Counted from the first letter of the stretch, positions 8,432 through 18,202 are shown. The stretch is DNA of 64,000 nucleotides from Candidatus Zhuqueibacterota bacterium (GCA_016783505.1 JADHWK010000006.1:20276-84275); one strand, 5' to 3'. The notes: a model not told the origin generated them from the sequence alone. Numbers and translations: made by a program.

Positions 8432-10654
8432 TTGGAGATTACTCATCTGGTGAGGAAAAGCTCAAGAGGGATCTTCGGACTCATGGGGGGTATTATGGCG
8501 ATTATTATTGGAGGGGCTGTTTTGGTTTTGTGGATAAATGCCAAAAGAACAAAAGATATGGAACATACTAATCATCTGGAGACGGAAACTAAACTAAAGG
8601 GGGAGATCGAAAGTTCGGAGAAGCAATATCGGGAGCTGGTGGAGCGGGCCAACGATGGGGTCTGGATGCTGGATAAGAACCACGTGACCCTGTTTGCCAA
8701 CCGGCGCATGTCCGAGATCACCGGTTATGATGAGCTGGTGGGGAGGCCCGCCTTCCTTTTCTTTAACGAAGAGAGCCAAAAGAAAATAGCCGAAGAGAAC
8801 AAGAAGAGACTCCGGGGGGAAAGTTCCCGTTACGAGGTGGGGATTACCACCCGGGATGGAAAGCAGATCCCGGTTATGATCAGCGGTTCGCCCCGATTTG
8901 ACGATAAGGGAAACTTCCTGGGTACCTTTGGGATTGTTACCGACATCTCTGAACGAAAGAAGATTGAAGAGGAGCTTAAGCGGATCAACGAGGAGTTGAA
9001 AAAGGGCGAAGCGGCCACCCTAAACGTTCTGTCAGACATTCATGAGACGAACCAGCAGCTTCGTGAGGCCACCAGGCAGTTGGAGGCATTTAGCCGCATC
9101 TCCAGCGAGATTATTCAGGAGCGGGAGCCGGCGAAGATATGTGCTATTACCGCCCAGGCTATTCAGGAATATTCTAATTATGGCCGGGTTTCCATATCCC
9201 TGTTAGAGGAGGACGGCAGCGCTAGACACATCACCCAGGCCGGTTATACCGAGGAAGAGAAGGGCCGATTGAAGCAGAAACTGGCCCTGATAAAAAGGCT
9301 GGGCCAGGGCCTTTTCGAAAATAAATCGTATAGGGTCGGTGGGTGTTGTTTTCTTCCCCGGGGGAAGAAAGAGGCTATCAAGGGGGAGCGGGGATGGCAT
9401 CCCGACGATCTTTTGCTCATTCCCCTCACCGGTCGTGAAGGGGTGATGATAGGGTTCATCCTGGTGGATGACCCTAAGAATGGCCGCCTTCCTGCGGTGG
9501 ATACCTTACGACCGCTGGTGCTGTTTGCCAATCAGGCGGCTATGGCTATTGAGGATGCCCGGCTGGATCGGGAGATCCGGGAGACCCGGGACTACTTGGA
9601 GAACTTAGTGGACTCATCGGTGGATGCTATCCTCACCACCGACCGTAAGGGACGTATCACCTTTGCCAGCCGGGGAGCCTCGGCCATCTTCGGCTATGAT
9701 CCCGAAGAGGCCCTGGGCCGGCCGGTGGCGGAGTTTTACGACAAAGGGATAGAAGAAGCGGTGAAAATTGACCACATTTTGAGAAGAAAAGGCAAAATTA
9801 AGGACTACGAGATTGAGATAGTCTCCAAGGACGGCCGCCACGTTCCCTGCAGCCTGTCGGCTGCCATCCTTCGGAATGGGGGGGGAAGGCCTATCGGAAC
9901 GGTGGGCGTCATTAAGGATTTTACCGAGAGGAAAATGCTGGAGCGGGAACTCCTCCATGCCGAGAAATTGGCTTCCTTAGGCCGACTCACGGCTGGGGTG
10001 ATGCACGAGATCCTGAACCCCCTGAACATTATTTCTGGTAATGTGCAACTACTTCAGCGAAAGAAAGACTTTGACATCACCCCCCGGATCAAGAAAGCGC
10101 TGGATATTATAGAAGCTCAGGTGGGCCGGATCGTCAAAATTACCGATGGATTGCTTCGTTTTTCCCGCCAGAAGATACCCGGGCGAAAGCCTATCCATAT
10201 CGGTCAACTTATCGAAAAAACCCTGTCCTTGGTGGAGCATGAAACCAGGCTGGAGAACATCACCATTGTCAAACAATTCGACCCCCACACCCCAATAATC
10301 CAGGGTGATACCGATCAACTCTCACAGGTGGTGATGAACCTTATTAACAACGCCCGGGACGCCATGCCCGAAGGGGGGACGATGACGATTACTACAAAGG
10401 GTGTTGAGGATGAGCGGGGTAGTTGGGTTCAGGTTGAATTTATGGACACCGGGGTGGGGATAGCCCCGGAAAACCTTTCCAAGATCTTCGATCCTTTCTA
10501 CACCTCAAAAGAAGTGGGGAAGGGCACCGGGCTGGGGCTTTCGGTGTCATTGGGCATCATCGAAGGCCATGGGGGGACCATTTCGGTCCAGAGCAAGGTG
10601 GGAAAAGGAACCACCTTCAGCGTTAAGCTGCCCGTAATGAGGGAGGAAAGTTAA
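8432..10654 (+). CDS. PAS/GAF sensor histidine kinase
   Basis: TM segment, PAS, GAF, PAS, H-box 'LGRLTAGVMHEILNPLNIISGNVQLL', N/G boxes 'VVMNLINNARDAMPEGG', 'DTGVGIAPENLSKIFDPFYTSKEVGKGTGLGLSVSLGIIEGHGG'. Confidence 0.9.
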   Translation: MEITHLVRKSSRGIFGLMGGIMAIIIGGAVLVLWINAKRTKDMEHTNHLETETKLKGEIESSEKQYRELVERANDGVWMLDKNHVTLFANRRMSEITGYDELVGRPAFLFFNEESQKKIAEENKKRLRGESSRYEVGITTRDGKQIPVMISGSPRFDDKGNFLGTFGIVTDISERKKIEEELKRINEELKKGEAATLNVLSDIHETNQQLREATRQLEAFSRISSEIIQEREPAKICAITAQAIQEYSNYGRVSISLLEEDGSARHITQAGYTEEEKGRLKQKLALIKRLGQGLFENKSYRVGGCCFLPRGKKEAIKGERGWHPDDLLLIPLTGREGVMIGFILVDDPKNGRLPAVDTLRPLVLFANQAAMAIEDARLDREIRETRDYLENLVDSSVDAILTTDRKGRITFASRGASAIFGYDPEEALGRPVAEFYDKGIEEAVKIDHILRRKGKIKDYEIEIVSKDGRHVPCSLSAAILRNGGGRPIGTVGVIKDFTERKMLERELLHAEKLASLGRLTAGVMHEILNPLNIISGNVQLLQRKKDFDITPRIKKALDIIEAQVGRIVKITDGLLRFSRQKIPGRKPIHIGQLIEKTLSLVEHETRLENITIVKQFDPHTPIIQGDTDQLSQVVMNLINNARDAMPEGGTMTITTKGVEDERGSWVQVEFMDTGVGIAPENLSKIFDPFYTSKEVGKGTGLGLSVSLGIIEGHGGTISVQSKVGKGTTFSVKLPVMREES

Positions 10655-10669
10655 AAATTGAGAATTATT

Positions 10670-11137
10670 ATGGCTAATATGAACATCAAAAAGCTAACCC
10701 ACGTTCTATCTAAAAAGAACGAAGTCCTATTTGCTTTTCTCTTTGGCTCCCAGGCTAAAGCAAGGCCCCGGCCTGGGTCCGATGTAGACATCGCCGTATA
10801 TCTGAAAGATGGGTAGGGTCCCGAAGACATAAACAGGATCTGGAGTGACCTGGAGGATGTCTTAAGGTCTGATGTTGATCTGGTCGTTTTAAACCAGGCC
10901 CCCAGCACCGTCGCCTGGACAGCCATTAGGGGTACACCCCTGTTCATCAAAGATTATCGTTTCTTTCTTGAGTTTATGCTTCGGGTTTCCCAGGAGGCGG
11001 AGGATTTTCAGGGGTTTATCCTAGATTGGTTGCGGTGGCGAGAGCGTATAAAGTTGGGGGCTAAAGGTGAGGGGAATCCCCTGACCTATGATCAGAAGGT
11101 AGCTATCATAAATAATGAAGAACAAAAGATATCTTAA
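10670..11137 (+). pseudogene. MntA-like minimal nucleotidyltransferase interrupted by an in-frame TAG (10814-10816)
   Basis: Translation 'MANMNIKKLTHVLSKKNEVLFAFLFGSQAKARPRPGSDVDIAVYLKDG*GPEDINRIWSDLEDVLRSDVDLVVLNQAPSTVAWTAIRGTPLF...' with GS...DVD motif. Confidence 0.7.
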
Positions 11138-12083
11138 AGAATATCAGGTCGGTGAGCGTTTCACTGGGTTTTTCGTCCTTCGGAAAAAAGAGATGAAATC
11201 CCGCAAGGACGGGGATCCCTACCTGGTTCTGGAGTTTGGGGATCGGTCCGGGAGACTTTCAGGGAATGTCTGGGATGACGCTAAAACCTTGTATCATGAC
11301 CTTAAGGTCGGGGGGGTGGTGAGGCTCAGGGGGATGATCACCACCTTTCGGGATGAACCCCAGGTTTCCGTTGAACGGGTGCGTTCCGCAACCGATAAAG
11401 ATGTATACGATGTGAAGGACCTGCTGCCCGCCCTCGATGATGATGTGGGTGAACTGTTGGGGCAGTTACAGGATGTTGTCAAAACTGTGTCCAATCCTCC
11501 TTTACAAAAGCTGCTTGATCTGTTTTTCAGCAATCAGGATTTTTTAGATAAGTTTAAAACCGCCCCCGGGGGGAAGCTGTGGCACCATGCCTGTCTGGGG
11601 GGGCTGCTGAAACATACCCTGTCGGTGCTCAGGATCTGTGAGGCAGCGGCTCGGGAATATCCCCTCGTAGACAGAGACCTATTGGTGACCGGGGCCCTCC
11701 TGCACGATGTGGGAAAGATATACGAATTTGAATACCGGACCTTTATTGATTATTCCGACCAGGGGCGACTTCATGGGCATATCGTTATCGGCGAGCGGAT
11801 GGTGGCCGATAAGATTGGCCAGATCAATGACTTTCCAGATGAATTAAGGGACCGTTTGCTGCATCTCATGTTAAGTCACCAGGGGAGGCAGGAGTACGGG
11901 TCCCCGGTGGTCCCCAAAATGCTGGAGGCCATCATTCTATACTTCGCTGACGATATGGATGCCAAGGCAGACGGCTTTTCCCGAATTATTAAACAGCAGA
12001 GGGAATCAGGCAAGCGCTGGAGCGACTGGGTGCATCTTCTGGATCGGTTTATTTTTCTGGGGGAAGAGGGGGAGAAAACATAG
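11115..12083 (+). CDS. OB-fold plus HD-domain 3'-5' exoribonuclease, YhaM-like
   Basis: OB-fold N-terminus; 'GGLLKHTLSVLRIC', 'LLVTGALLHDVGKIYEFEY', 'HGHIVIGERMV', 'HLMLSHQGRQEYGSPVVPKMLEAIILYFADDMDAK'. Confidence 0.85.
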   Translation: MKNKRYLKEYQVGERFTGFFVLRKKEMKSRKDGDPYLVLEFGDRSGRLSGNVWDDAKTLYHDLKVGGVVRLRGMITTFRDEPQVSVERVRSATDKDVYDVKDLLPALDDDVGELLGQLQDVVKTVSNPPLQKLLDLFFSNQDFLDKFKTAPGGKLWHHACLGGLLKHTLSVLRICEAAAREYPLVDRDLLVTGALLHDVGKIYEFEYRTFIDYSDQGRLHGHIVIGERMVADKIGQINDFPDELRDRLLHLMLSHQGRQEYGSPVVPKMLEAIILYFADDMDAKADGFSRIIKQQRESGKRWSDWVHLLDRFIFLGEEGEKT

Positions 12084-12104
12084 GATTAAGGAAATTATGT
12101 AAAT

Positions 12105-12365
12105 GTGAAAGAGTTTTCAAAAGGGGGGGCGTATGAAATGACTACTAAAGAGAAAACAAGGATAAAACGCTGCAAGCGTTGCAACGAAGTTTTGGATCGT
12201 ATTTGGTTTAATACTCTGATGACAGAGGAATGGTCCTGGAACGGGGAAGGTTATAATGAGTGCACCGCATGGCATAGTCTCCTTACCGATCCGGAACAGC
12301 CTGTTCAGTGTCCATACTGTGACCAAGTGGTCGGTACAGGCCTTGATTTCGGTTTTGGGCTATAA
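12105..12365 (+). CDS. Small hypothetical protein with two CxxC motifs (zinc-ribbon-like)
   Basis: 'CKRCNEVL...QCPYCDQVV'; likely start at 12138 (MTTKEK). Confidence 0.5.
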   Translation: MKEFSKGGAYEMTTKEKTRIKRCKRCNEVLDRIWFNTLMTEEWSWNGEGYNECTAWHSLLTDPEQPVQCPYCDQVVGTGLDFGFGL

Positions 12366-12401
12366 GGATTAAATGAAAATAAAGAGAAAGAGGCGTGAAA
12401 A

Positions 12402-12971
12402 TTGAAATATGATCCAAACAAACACCACCGCCGTTCAATTCGATTAAAAGAATATGATTACTCGCAGGCCGGGGTATATTTTATCACAATATGCACAAAA
12501 AACCGGGAATGTTTGTTTGGCAGGGTGGTGAATGGATTGATGGAATTATCGCCGTTCGGTGTAATTGCACACCAATTTTGGTTTGAAATACCAAAACATT
12601 TTGACAATGTCGAATTGGATGAATTTAACGCCATGCCTAATCATATACACGGGATAATTGAAATTACATCCGACAATCAAATCGCATACAACGTAGGGGC
12701 AATTCGTGAATTGCCCCTACCAAAATTGCCCATACATGTTCAACGGCGAAAAATGTTGATTCCGAGAATCGTCGGATATTACAAAATGAATACCGCAAAA
12801 CGCATAAATCAAATGCGCAACACCCCAGGTATACCCGTATGGCAGCGCAATTATTATGAACACATTATCCGCAATGAAGATGATTTAAACAAGATCAGGA
12901 GATATATAATAAACAATCCCATTAAATGGGAATCGGACAGGGAGAATCCTAAGAAAATAAAACAGGGATAA
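12402..12971 (+). mobile_element. REP-associated tyrosine transposase (RAYT, Y1_Tnp family) ORF
   Basis: 'HHRRSIRLKEYDYSQAGVYFITICTKNRECLFG', 'NAMPNHIHGIIEI' (HxH), 'VWQRNYYEHIIRNEDDLNKIRRYIINNPIKWESD'; TTG start. Confidence 0.9.
12693..12720. repeat. Perfect palindrome GTAGGGGCAATTC-GT-GAATTGCCCCTAC inside the RAYT ORF
   Basis: 13-bp arms; encodes 'VGAIRELPLP'; related palindrome at 16798-16817. Confidence 0.85.
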
Positions 12972-13011
12972 CAAAGGCCCAGATCTGGTCCGGGTTTTTT
13001 AAATCTTTGTT

Positions 13012-13794
13012 TCATACCGTCTTTTTGATCCGATTCCAGATCTCATCCATTTCCCCTAAGGTGGCCCTCCGAATGTCCTTTCCGCTCTTCTTCAGTTCAA
13101 CCTCGATGCGTTTAAAGCGGCGGATGAACTTGTCAATGGTCATTCTTAAGGAATCCTCGGCGCTTAAGCCGAGGAAGCGGGATAGGTTGACCAGTGAGAA
13201 TAAAAGATCGCCGAACTCCTCCTCGAGCTTGGCCTGATCTTTCTCCCGGTAGGCCGCTTTGAATTCGGCTAGTTCTTCGTCCAGTTTTTCGATAACCCCT
13301 TTGATATCGTCCCACTCGAACCCCACCCCGGCCGCCTTCTCCTGGACCCGGTGGGCCCGAATTAACGAGGAAAGCTCCCGGGGAACTCCATTCAATACCG
13401 ATTTTTCCTTTTCAGCTTGTTTTATCCTTTCCCACTGATTGATTACCTGGGCGGCATCTTTGGCCTTTGCCGTGCCGAACACGTGGGGGTGACGCCGGAT
13501 TAGCTTTTCGTTGATCAAATAAAGGACATCTTTTATGGTGAAGCGACCGGTCTCCTCGGCTATCCTAGCGTGGAAGACTATATGCAGGAGAAGGTCCCCC
13601 AGTTCCTCCTTCAATTCGTCGTAGCGCTCGTTGTCAATGGACTCCAGTACTTCATAGACCTCCTCCAAAAGATAAGGCCTCAGCGACCTATGGGTCTGCT
13701 CCCGATCCCAGGGGCAGCCCCGTTCGCTTCTTAATTTTTTCATGATCTTCAGTAACCGATCAAATTCTCCGGTAGCCATATCCTTCTTCTCCAT
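13012..13794 (-). CDS. mazG: Nucleoside triphosphate pyrophosphohydrolase MazG
   Basis: 'MKKLRSERGCPWDREQTHRSLRPYLLEEVYEVLESID', 'ELKEELGDLLLHIVFHARIAEE', second MazG repeat 'LEEEFGDLLFSLVNLSRFL'. Confidence 0.93.
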   Translation of the reverse strand: MEKKDMATGEFDRLLKIMKKLRSERGCPWDREQTHRSLRPYLLEEVYEVLESIDNERYDELKEELGDLLLHIVFHARIAEETGRFTIKDVLYLINEKLIRRHPHVFGTAKAKDAAQVINQWERIKQAEKEKSVLNGVPRELSSLIRAHRVQEKAAGVGFEWDDIKGVIEKLDEELAEFKAAYREKDQAKLEEEFGDLLFSLVNLSRFLGLSAEDSLRMTIDKFIRRFKRIEVELKKSGKDIRRATLGEMDEIWNRIKKTV

Positions 13795-13910
13795 TTTTAT
13801 TTTAAGATATTAAAAGAAATCCACTTTGTCAATAAAAAAGGGTTGTATTTTTGAATAAAATTTATTATTATAAGAAATGTAGAAATATAGTTAAATTCAG
13901 GTTCCCTTAA

Positions 13911-15545
13911 TTGACCCTTAACAAACTTTTTCAAACTCTGATAATTTTTATGATGGCGGAGTCCGTCTGGGCCCAGCTTCCCATCCCGCTGCGGATCGTC
14001 AACCGGAACCCTACCGTGGAGGAGGCCTCTTCAGGGGGAAAGCCGGCGGTGCCCGACACTAACTACTTCTTCCCCCATTACAGCGATGACCGCCATCGTT
14101 CCTCCTACGACCAACTGGTGGGGCAGGAGTTCTGGGCTGATGTGATGGTGGATACGGTGATTTCCTCTACCTATAAGGTGGCCTCCTGCAGCGTCAGGGT
14201 GGCCTGGAATTTAGCGGTCATTCGCCTTCAGGAGGTTCGGATCGGTGATATGTGGGGGTTTGGTGTGGATTCTGGCCTCACCTTTCAGGTCAACAGTCAG
14301 ACCGTTTCCCAGGACAGTTTTCTTTTAGACCCTTTGGTTTCCCAGAACTCCCGGGCGGTGGAGGTGGAGTTAACCACCCCATCATCTGTAGGGCCGGACG
14401 GGGAGTCGTCCCTGTTTAAACTCCGATTTCAGGTAGCGGCCCCCGGTGTATCCCCGATTGACATCACCGCTGCTGAAGTAAAAGATCAGTATGGGGTGCC
14501 GTTCACACTGTACTATATAACTTCTTCCGGCAGCAATGGCTGGGCCAAGTTCATTCTGGGCGATTTCGGCGGGGACCATAATGATTGGATTCCGGACTCC
14601 GAAGTGGATTACCGGGATCTTGTCCCCTTAGCCGTCAACTTTGGCCGCTCTATCGGGGATACGGCCCTTACCCTACCGGATGATTCCGTCTTCTGGCGGG
14701 GGAGGCTGGACATCGGACCTACCAGCACCGGTGGGGTTGACGGTATTCCCCAGCAAGACGGCCGCATTGATTTTGAGGATCTGGTCCTTTTCTCCATCAA
14801 TTACGGACGTTCCTATCAGGGGACGTTCGACCAGAAAGGCATTCCCCATCCCAACCCCCAAGTGACCGTGCGCTGGCGAGGCTGGCCGGAGGAGGCCCCG
14901 GGGGATTCCTTCACCTGCGACCTGGTGGTCGAAAATATAGCCTCCTTGAAGGCCTTCCGGGTGGTGCTGGAATATGACTCCCGTGCCTTGGCTTTGGGAT
15001 CGGTGGATGAGGGGCGTTGGTTGAAGGATGAAAGGAGAGTCTTTTTCCATTCTTCTAGAAAAACCGAAGGAGGGGTTGGCATTCTTGACCTTTCGGCAGC
15101 CTTATTAGAGGGTACCGCCTCCGGGGATGGGGAGCTGGTCCGGTTTTGTTTTCATTCCCGACCAGGACAAATTTTTAGTCCACCCCGGGTGGTGTTGGAC
15201 CTCAGGGATGGGATTAATCGAAGGATAAGCTATCGGTGGACATATGGGACCGGGGAAACCCTGGCCGGTGAATTTCGTCTCGGGTCCAATTACCCCAATC
15301 CGTTCAATGCCAACACTGCAATCCCATTTGTCATTGACCAGGAAGGATCGGTGTCTTTGTCGGTAGTAAATTCAAAGGGACAGGTCATTTCCCCTTTGTT
15401 TAACGGTTTGAGGCAGCCCGGGATATACCAGGTCATCTGGGATGCTACCGACGGGGATGGCCTTAAGGTGGCCAGCGGCCCCTATTTTATCCTGCTGGAA
15501 CAGGGTCCCCGGAGGGCGGTCAGAAGGGTACTGATTTTGAGATGA
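13911..15545 (+). CDS. Secreted protein with cohesin-like and dockerin-like segments and a C-terminal sorting domain
   Basis: Signal peptide; 'DYRDLVPLAVNFGRS' and 'DGRIDFEDLVLFSINYGRS' dockerin-like repeats; 'LGSNYPNPFNANTAIPFVI...' sorting domain. Confidence 0.7.
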   Translation: MTLNKLFQTLIIFMMAESVWAQLPIPLRIVNRNPTVEEASSGGKPAVPDTNYFFPHYSDDRHRSSYDQLVGQEFWADVMVDTVISSTYKVASCSVRVAWNLAVIRLQEVRIGDMWGFGVDSGLTFQVNSQTVSQDSFLLDPLVSQNSRAVEVELTTPSSVGPDGESSLFKLRFQVAAPGVSPIDITAAEVKDQYGVPFTLYYITSSGSNGWAKFILGDFGGDHNDWIPDSEVDYRDLVPLAVNFGRSIGDTALTLPDDSVFWRGRLDIGPTSTGGVDGIPQQDGRIDFEDLVLFSINYGRSYQGTFDQKGIPHPNPQVTVRWRGWPEEAPGDSFTCDLVVENIASLKAFRVVLEYDSRALALGSVDEGRWLKDERRVFFHSSRKTEGGVGILDLSAALLEGTASGDGELVRFCFHSRPGQIFSPPRVVLDLRDGINRRISYRWTYGTGETLAGEFRLGSNYPNPFNANTAIPFVIDQEGSVSLSVVNSKGQVISPLFNGLRQPGIYQVIWDATDGDGLKVASGPYFILLEQGPRRAVRRVLILR

Positions 15546-15560
15546 ACCTAAATCCGGGAA

Positions 15561-15702
15561 GTGAACACTGAAAAATACTGAATTGTTGATTGTTAATTGT
15601 CAATTGTTAAAACCCAGACTCCAGCATCAATCAGCAATCAGCAATTAGCAATCATTTCAGTATCATTTCCCAAGATCGTTCCGACAGTGTTTTCCGAATC
15701 TG
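15561..15702. repeat. MITE-like intergenic repeat, family M1 copy 2
   Basis: 'gaacactgaaaaatactgaattgttgattgttaattg...caattagcaatcatttcagtatcatttccc...cagtgttttccgaatctgg'. Confidence 0.75.
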
Positions 15703-15721
15703 GTATGAACAGGCAGCGATT

Positions 15722-16795
15722 ATGAGAAGCAGTTCCTTTCTGTTGATTTTTTTGGTGGGCTCGACCCTAAGGGCCCAGCCCGTAGGGGTTCGCTTTGACC
15801 CATCCCGGTTAACTACCAACGTGGCCGTCGGGGACAGCTTTCGCTTGGCGGTAGTCCTGAACAGCACGGCTACTTTTGTGCGGGGGACACATCTGAAGAT
15901 AGAATTCAGTGACACCGTTCTGACCCCCGGAAGGGTTGATCTGGGAACATTATTCACCCAGACCAGTGCCGCATACTTCTTTGATTACCACACTGATACC
16001 CGGGATTCATCCCTGGTCTTGGATGCGGCGGTATTAGGCTACGGCCGATACTTTAACGGTCCCGGGGTCTTATTCTGGATTAGTTTCCATGCATTAGGTG
16101 TCGGAGACATTCAGTTAATTATTACTGAACTGAATTTATTTGATGTGGATGGTGATTCTGTAGAAGCTGAAGGCTTCGCTGGTTATGTAAAAGTGGCCCA
16201 GAGCGATGAGTGGCCCCCGGGACCGGTGACCCATTTTACTGCCACTGCCGGGCGGGACGGACATATTTTCTTAAGCTGGCATAACCCGGACGATTTTGAT
16301 TTTCGTGAGACGATGATCCGGCGAAAGGTGGGGGAATTTCCAAACAGCCATACTGACGGGGACATCGTTTACGCCGGTCCGGCAGAGGGCTTTCACGATA
16401 CCAGGCTGCAGCAGGGGATAACCTTTTACTATCAGGCATATAGTTATGACGATGAGATTCCGCCCAATTATTCTTCAGGGGTTGGGGACACGGCGACCAC
16501 TCAGTTCCTGGGAACCTACGCCGCCCCCAATCCCTTTAATCCGGACCGGGAGACGGTCAAAATTGCCTTTATGTTAGAGGAGGACGCCCGGCTAACCATA
16601 GAGATTTTCGATGCTTTCGGACGCCGAGTTATTACCTTGATAGAGGATGAATTCATATGGGCCCGGGAACAAAACCAGGTGTTTTGGGATGGAGAGAATC
16701 AGAGGGGAGATCAGGTGGCCAACGGCGTGTATATCTATCGGTTAAGAACAAATAGGGGTTACAAAAGAATAGGGAAAATTGGTGTTGTGCGCTAA
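15722..16795 (+). CDS. Secreted protein: cohesin-like domain, FN3-like region, FlgD-like/sorting C-terminus
   Basis: 'VGVRFDPSRLTTNVAVGDSFRLAVVLNSTATFVRGTHLKIEF'; C-terminal 'YAAPNPFNPDRETVKIAFMLEEDARLTIEIFDAFGRRV...ANGVYIYRLRTN'. Confidence 0.7.
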   Translation: MRSSSFLLIFLVGSTLRAQPVGVRFDPSRLTTNVAVGDSFRLAVVLNSTATFVRGTHLKIEFSDTVLTPGRVDLGTLFTQTSAAYFFDYHTDTRDSSLVLDAAVLGYGRYFNGPGVLFWISFHALGVGDIQLIITELNLFDVDGDSVEAEGFAGYVKVAQSDEWPPGPVTHFTATAGRDGHIFLSWHNPDDFDFRETMIRRKVGEFPNSHTDGDIVYAGPAEGFHDTRLQQGITFYYQAYSYDDEIPPNYSSGVGDTATTQFLGTYAAPNPFNPDRETVKIAFMLEEDARLTIEIFDAFGRRVITLIEDEFIWAREQNQVFWDGENQRGDQVANGVYIYRLRTNRGYKRIGKIGVVR

Positions 16796-17732
16796 ATGGG
16801 CAATTCGTAAATTGCCCCTGCGTCTTTTTATCATAGCCTTTGGGGTTGGGGGGTTACAACCGGTTTTTGGTGGAGATAAAGGGGACGGAGGCTATGCCGG
16901 GGGATTTTTGCGGTTCGGGGTGGGGGCCCGAGCCCTGGGAATGGGTAACGCCTTTGTTGCCGTGGCCGATGACCCCACCTCCTGCTACTGGAACCCGGCC
17001 GGGCTAACTCGGGTGGGGGGAATCGGTTTCACCACCTCCACTATCCTGATGTCCCTGGGGAGGAGGCTGGATTACATCGGATTGGTTCGACCCATTACCC
17101 ATCTGCGGGCTATTGGGGTGGGCTTTGTGAACTTTGGCCTAGGGGATATCGAGGGGCGGGATCAGTATGGACTTCCTACCCAAAAGTTCAGCTTTCGGGA
17201 AAGCGCCCTTTTGGTCTCTTATGGATTTATCCTGCGGGAAGGACTGGGGGTTGGTCTTACCGGGAAGCTCTTAAACAGCAGCTTGGCTAATTATCGAGCC
17301 TATGGGGCGGGTGTGGATGTGGGGCTCTTATGGAAACCCATTACCTCGGCGACAGTGGGTGTGGTGGCCCAGGATGTCTACACCTATCTGAAATGGGACA
17401 CACCGGCCAGCCATGGGGAGCGGTTTCCTATCCACTTCAAGGTGGCCTTTTCCAACGCCGTTTTGGACAGCGCCCTTCAATTTTCTATTGCTTATGATAA
17501 AAACATAGAACAGGCTCCGGGCCGCCATCTGGGAATAGAATATTGGTTTCAGAAAACGATTGGGTTTCGCATAGGTAGGGAGGGAAATGATACCGTCTTT
17601 GGCCTGGGAATAATCTACCGTACCTTTCACTTTGATTACGGCTTTCGGCCTGATTCCATGGGTGAGGGCGGGGTGCATGCCCTGGATGTTGGATTCCGTT
17701 TGCCAGGCCGATTGATAAGGCTTTCGCCTTAG
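16779..17732 (+). CDS. PorV/PorQ-like outer membrane protein
   Basis: 'GGYAGGFLRFGVGARALGMGNAFVAVADDPTSCYWNPAGLTRV'. Confidence 0.8.
   Translation: MVLCAKWAIRKLPLRLFIIAFGVGGLQPVFGGDKGDGGYAGGFLRFGVGARALGMGNAFVAVADDPTSCYWNPAGLTRVGGIGFTTSTILMSLGRRLDYIGLVRPITHLRAIGVGFVNFGLGDIEGRDQYGLPTQKFSFRESALLVSYGFILREGLGVGLTGKLLNSSLANYRAYGAGVDVGLLWKPITSATVGVVAQDVYTYLKWDTPASHGERFPIHFKVAFSNAVLDSALQFSIAYDKNIEQAPGRHLGIEYWFQKTIGFRIGREGNDTVFGLGIIYRTFHFDYGFRPDSMGEGGVHALDVGFRLPGRLIRLSP
16798..16822. repeat. Degenerate copy of the GGGGCAATTC/GAATTGCCCC palindrome
   Basis: GGGCAATTCGTAAATTGCCCCTGCG, 8-bp arms; compare 12693-12720. Confidence 0.55.
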
Positions 17733-17793
17733 AATTTTTCTTGACTATTTCCTTTGAATTTATTACATTTCATATTGTAAAAAAGGATGAATC

Positions 17794-18057
17794 ATGGCAA
17801 AAGGAATCCGGGGGGGAAAGCGAAGGGTCATAAAAGAGCAGAAACTGCTCGGTTTCGTGGGACGGGAAAATTATCTCTTTTTTCTGGGGGGTGTTGGGGT
17901 CCTAATCTTGGGGTTTATCTTTCTCTCTATTGGACCTTGGGACAGTTTTTGGTCATTAACGCTGGCCCCCATCCTGTTGATCATCGGTTATATCATTTTG
18001 ATTCCCCTGTCCATTCTCTACAAAAAAAAGAAGGGGGGAGACAATCCGGGCGGTTAG
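17794..18057 (+). CDS. Small two-TM membrane protein, hypothetical
   Basis: 'LLGFVGRENYLFFLGGVGVLILGFIFLSIGPWDSFWSLTLAPILLIIGYIILIPLSILYKKKK'; ATG start after AAGGATG-like RBS. Confidence 0.6.
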   Translation: MAKGIRGGKRRVIKEQKLLGFVGRENYLFFLGGVGVLILGFIFLSIGPWDSFWSLTLAPILLIIGYIILIPLSILYKKKKGGDNPGG

Positions 18058-18122
18058 CTCAGTTGGTTTAGAGTGTCTGCCTTACAAGCAGAAAGTCGGC
18101 AGTTCGAATCTGCCACCGCCCA
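18048..18122 (+). tRNA. tRNA-Val (TAC)
   Basis: Acceptor GGGCGGT/ACCGCCC, anticodon stem-loop TCTGC-CTTACAA-GCAGA, T-arm GGCAG-TTCGAAT-CTGCC. Confidence 0.92.
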
Positions 18123-18202
18123 CAGAAAGTTAAAATGTTTGTTGACAAAGCCGCGAATTTTTCGTAAATTTAAATAGGTTATTTACTGAAAGTTTTTTTT
18201 AG

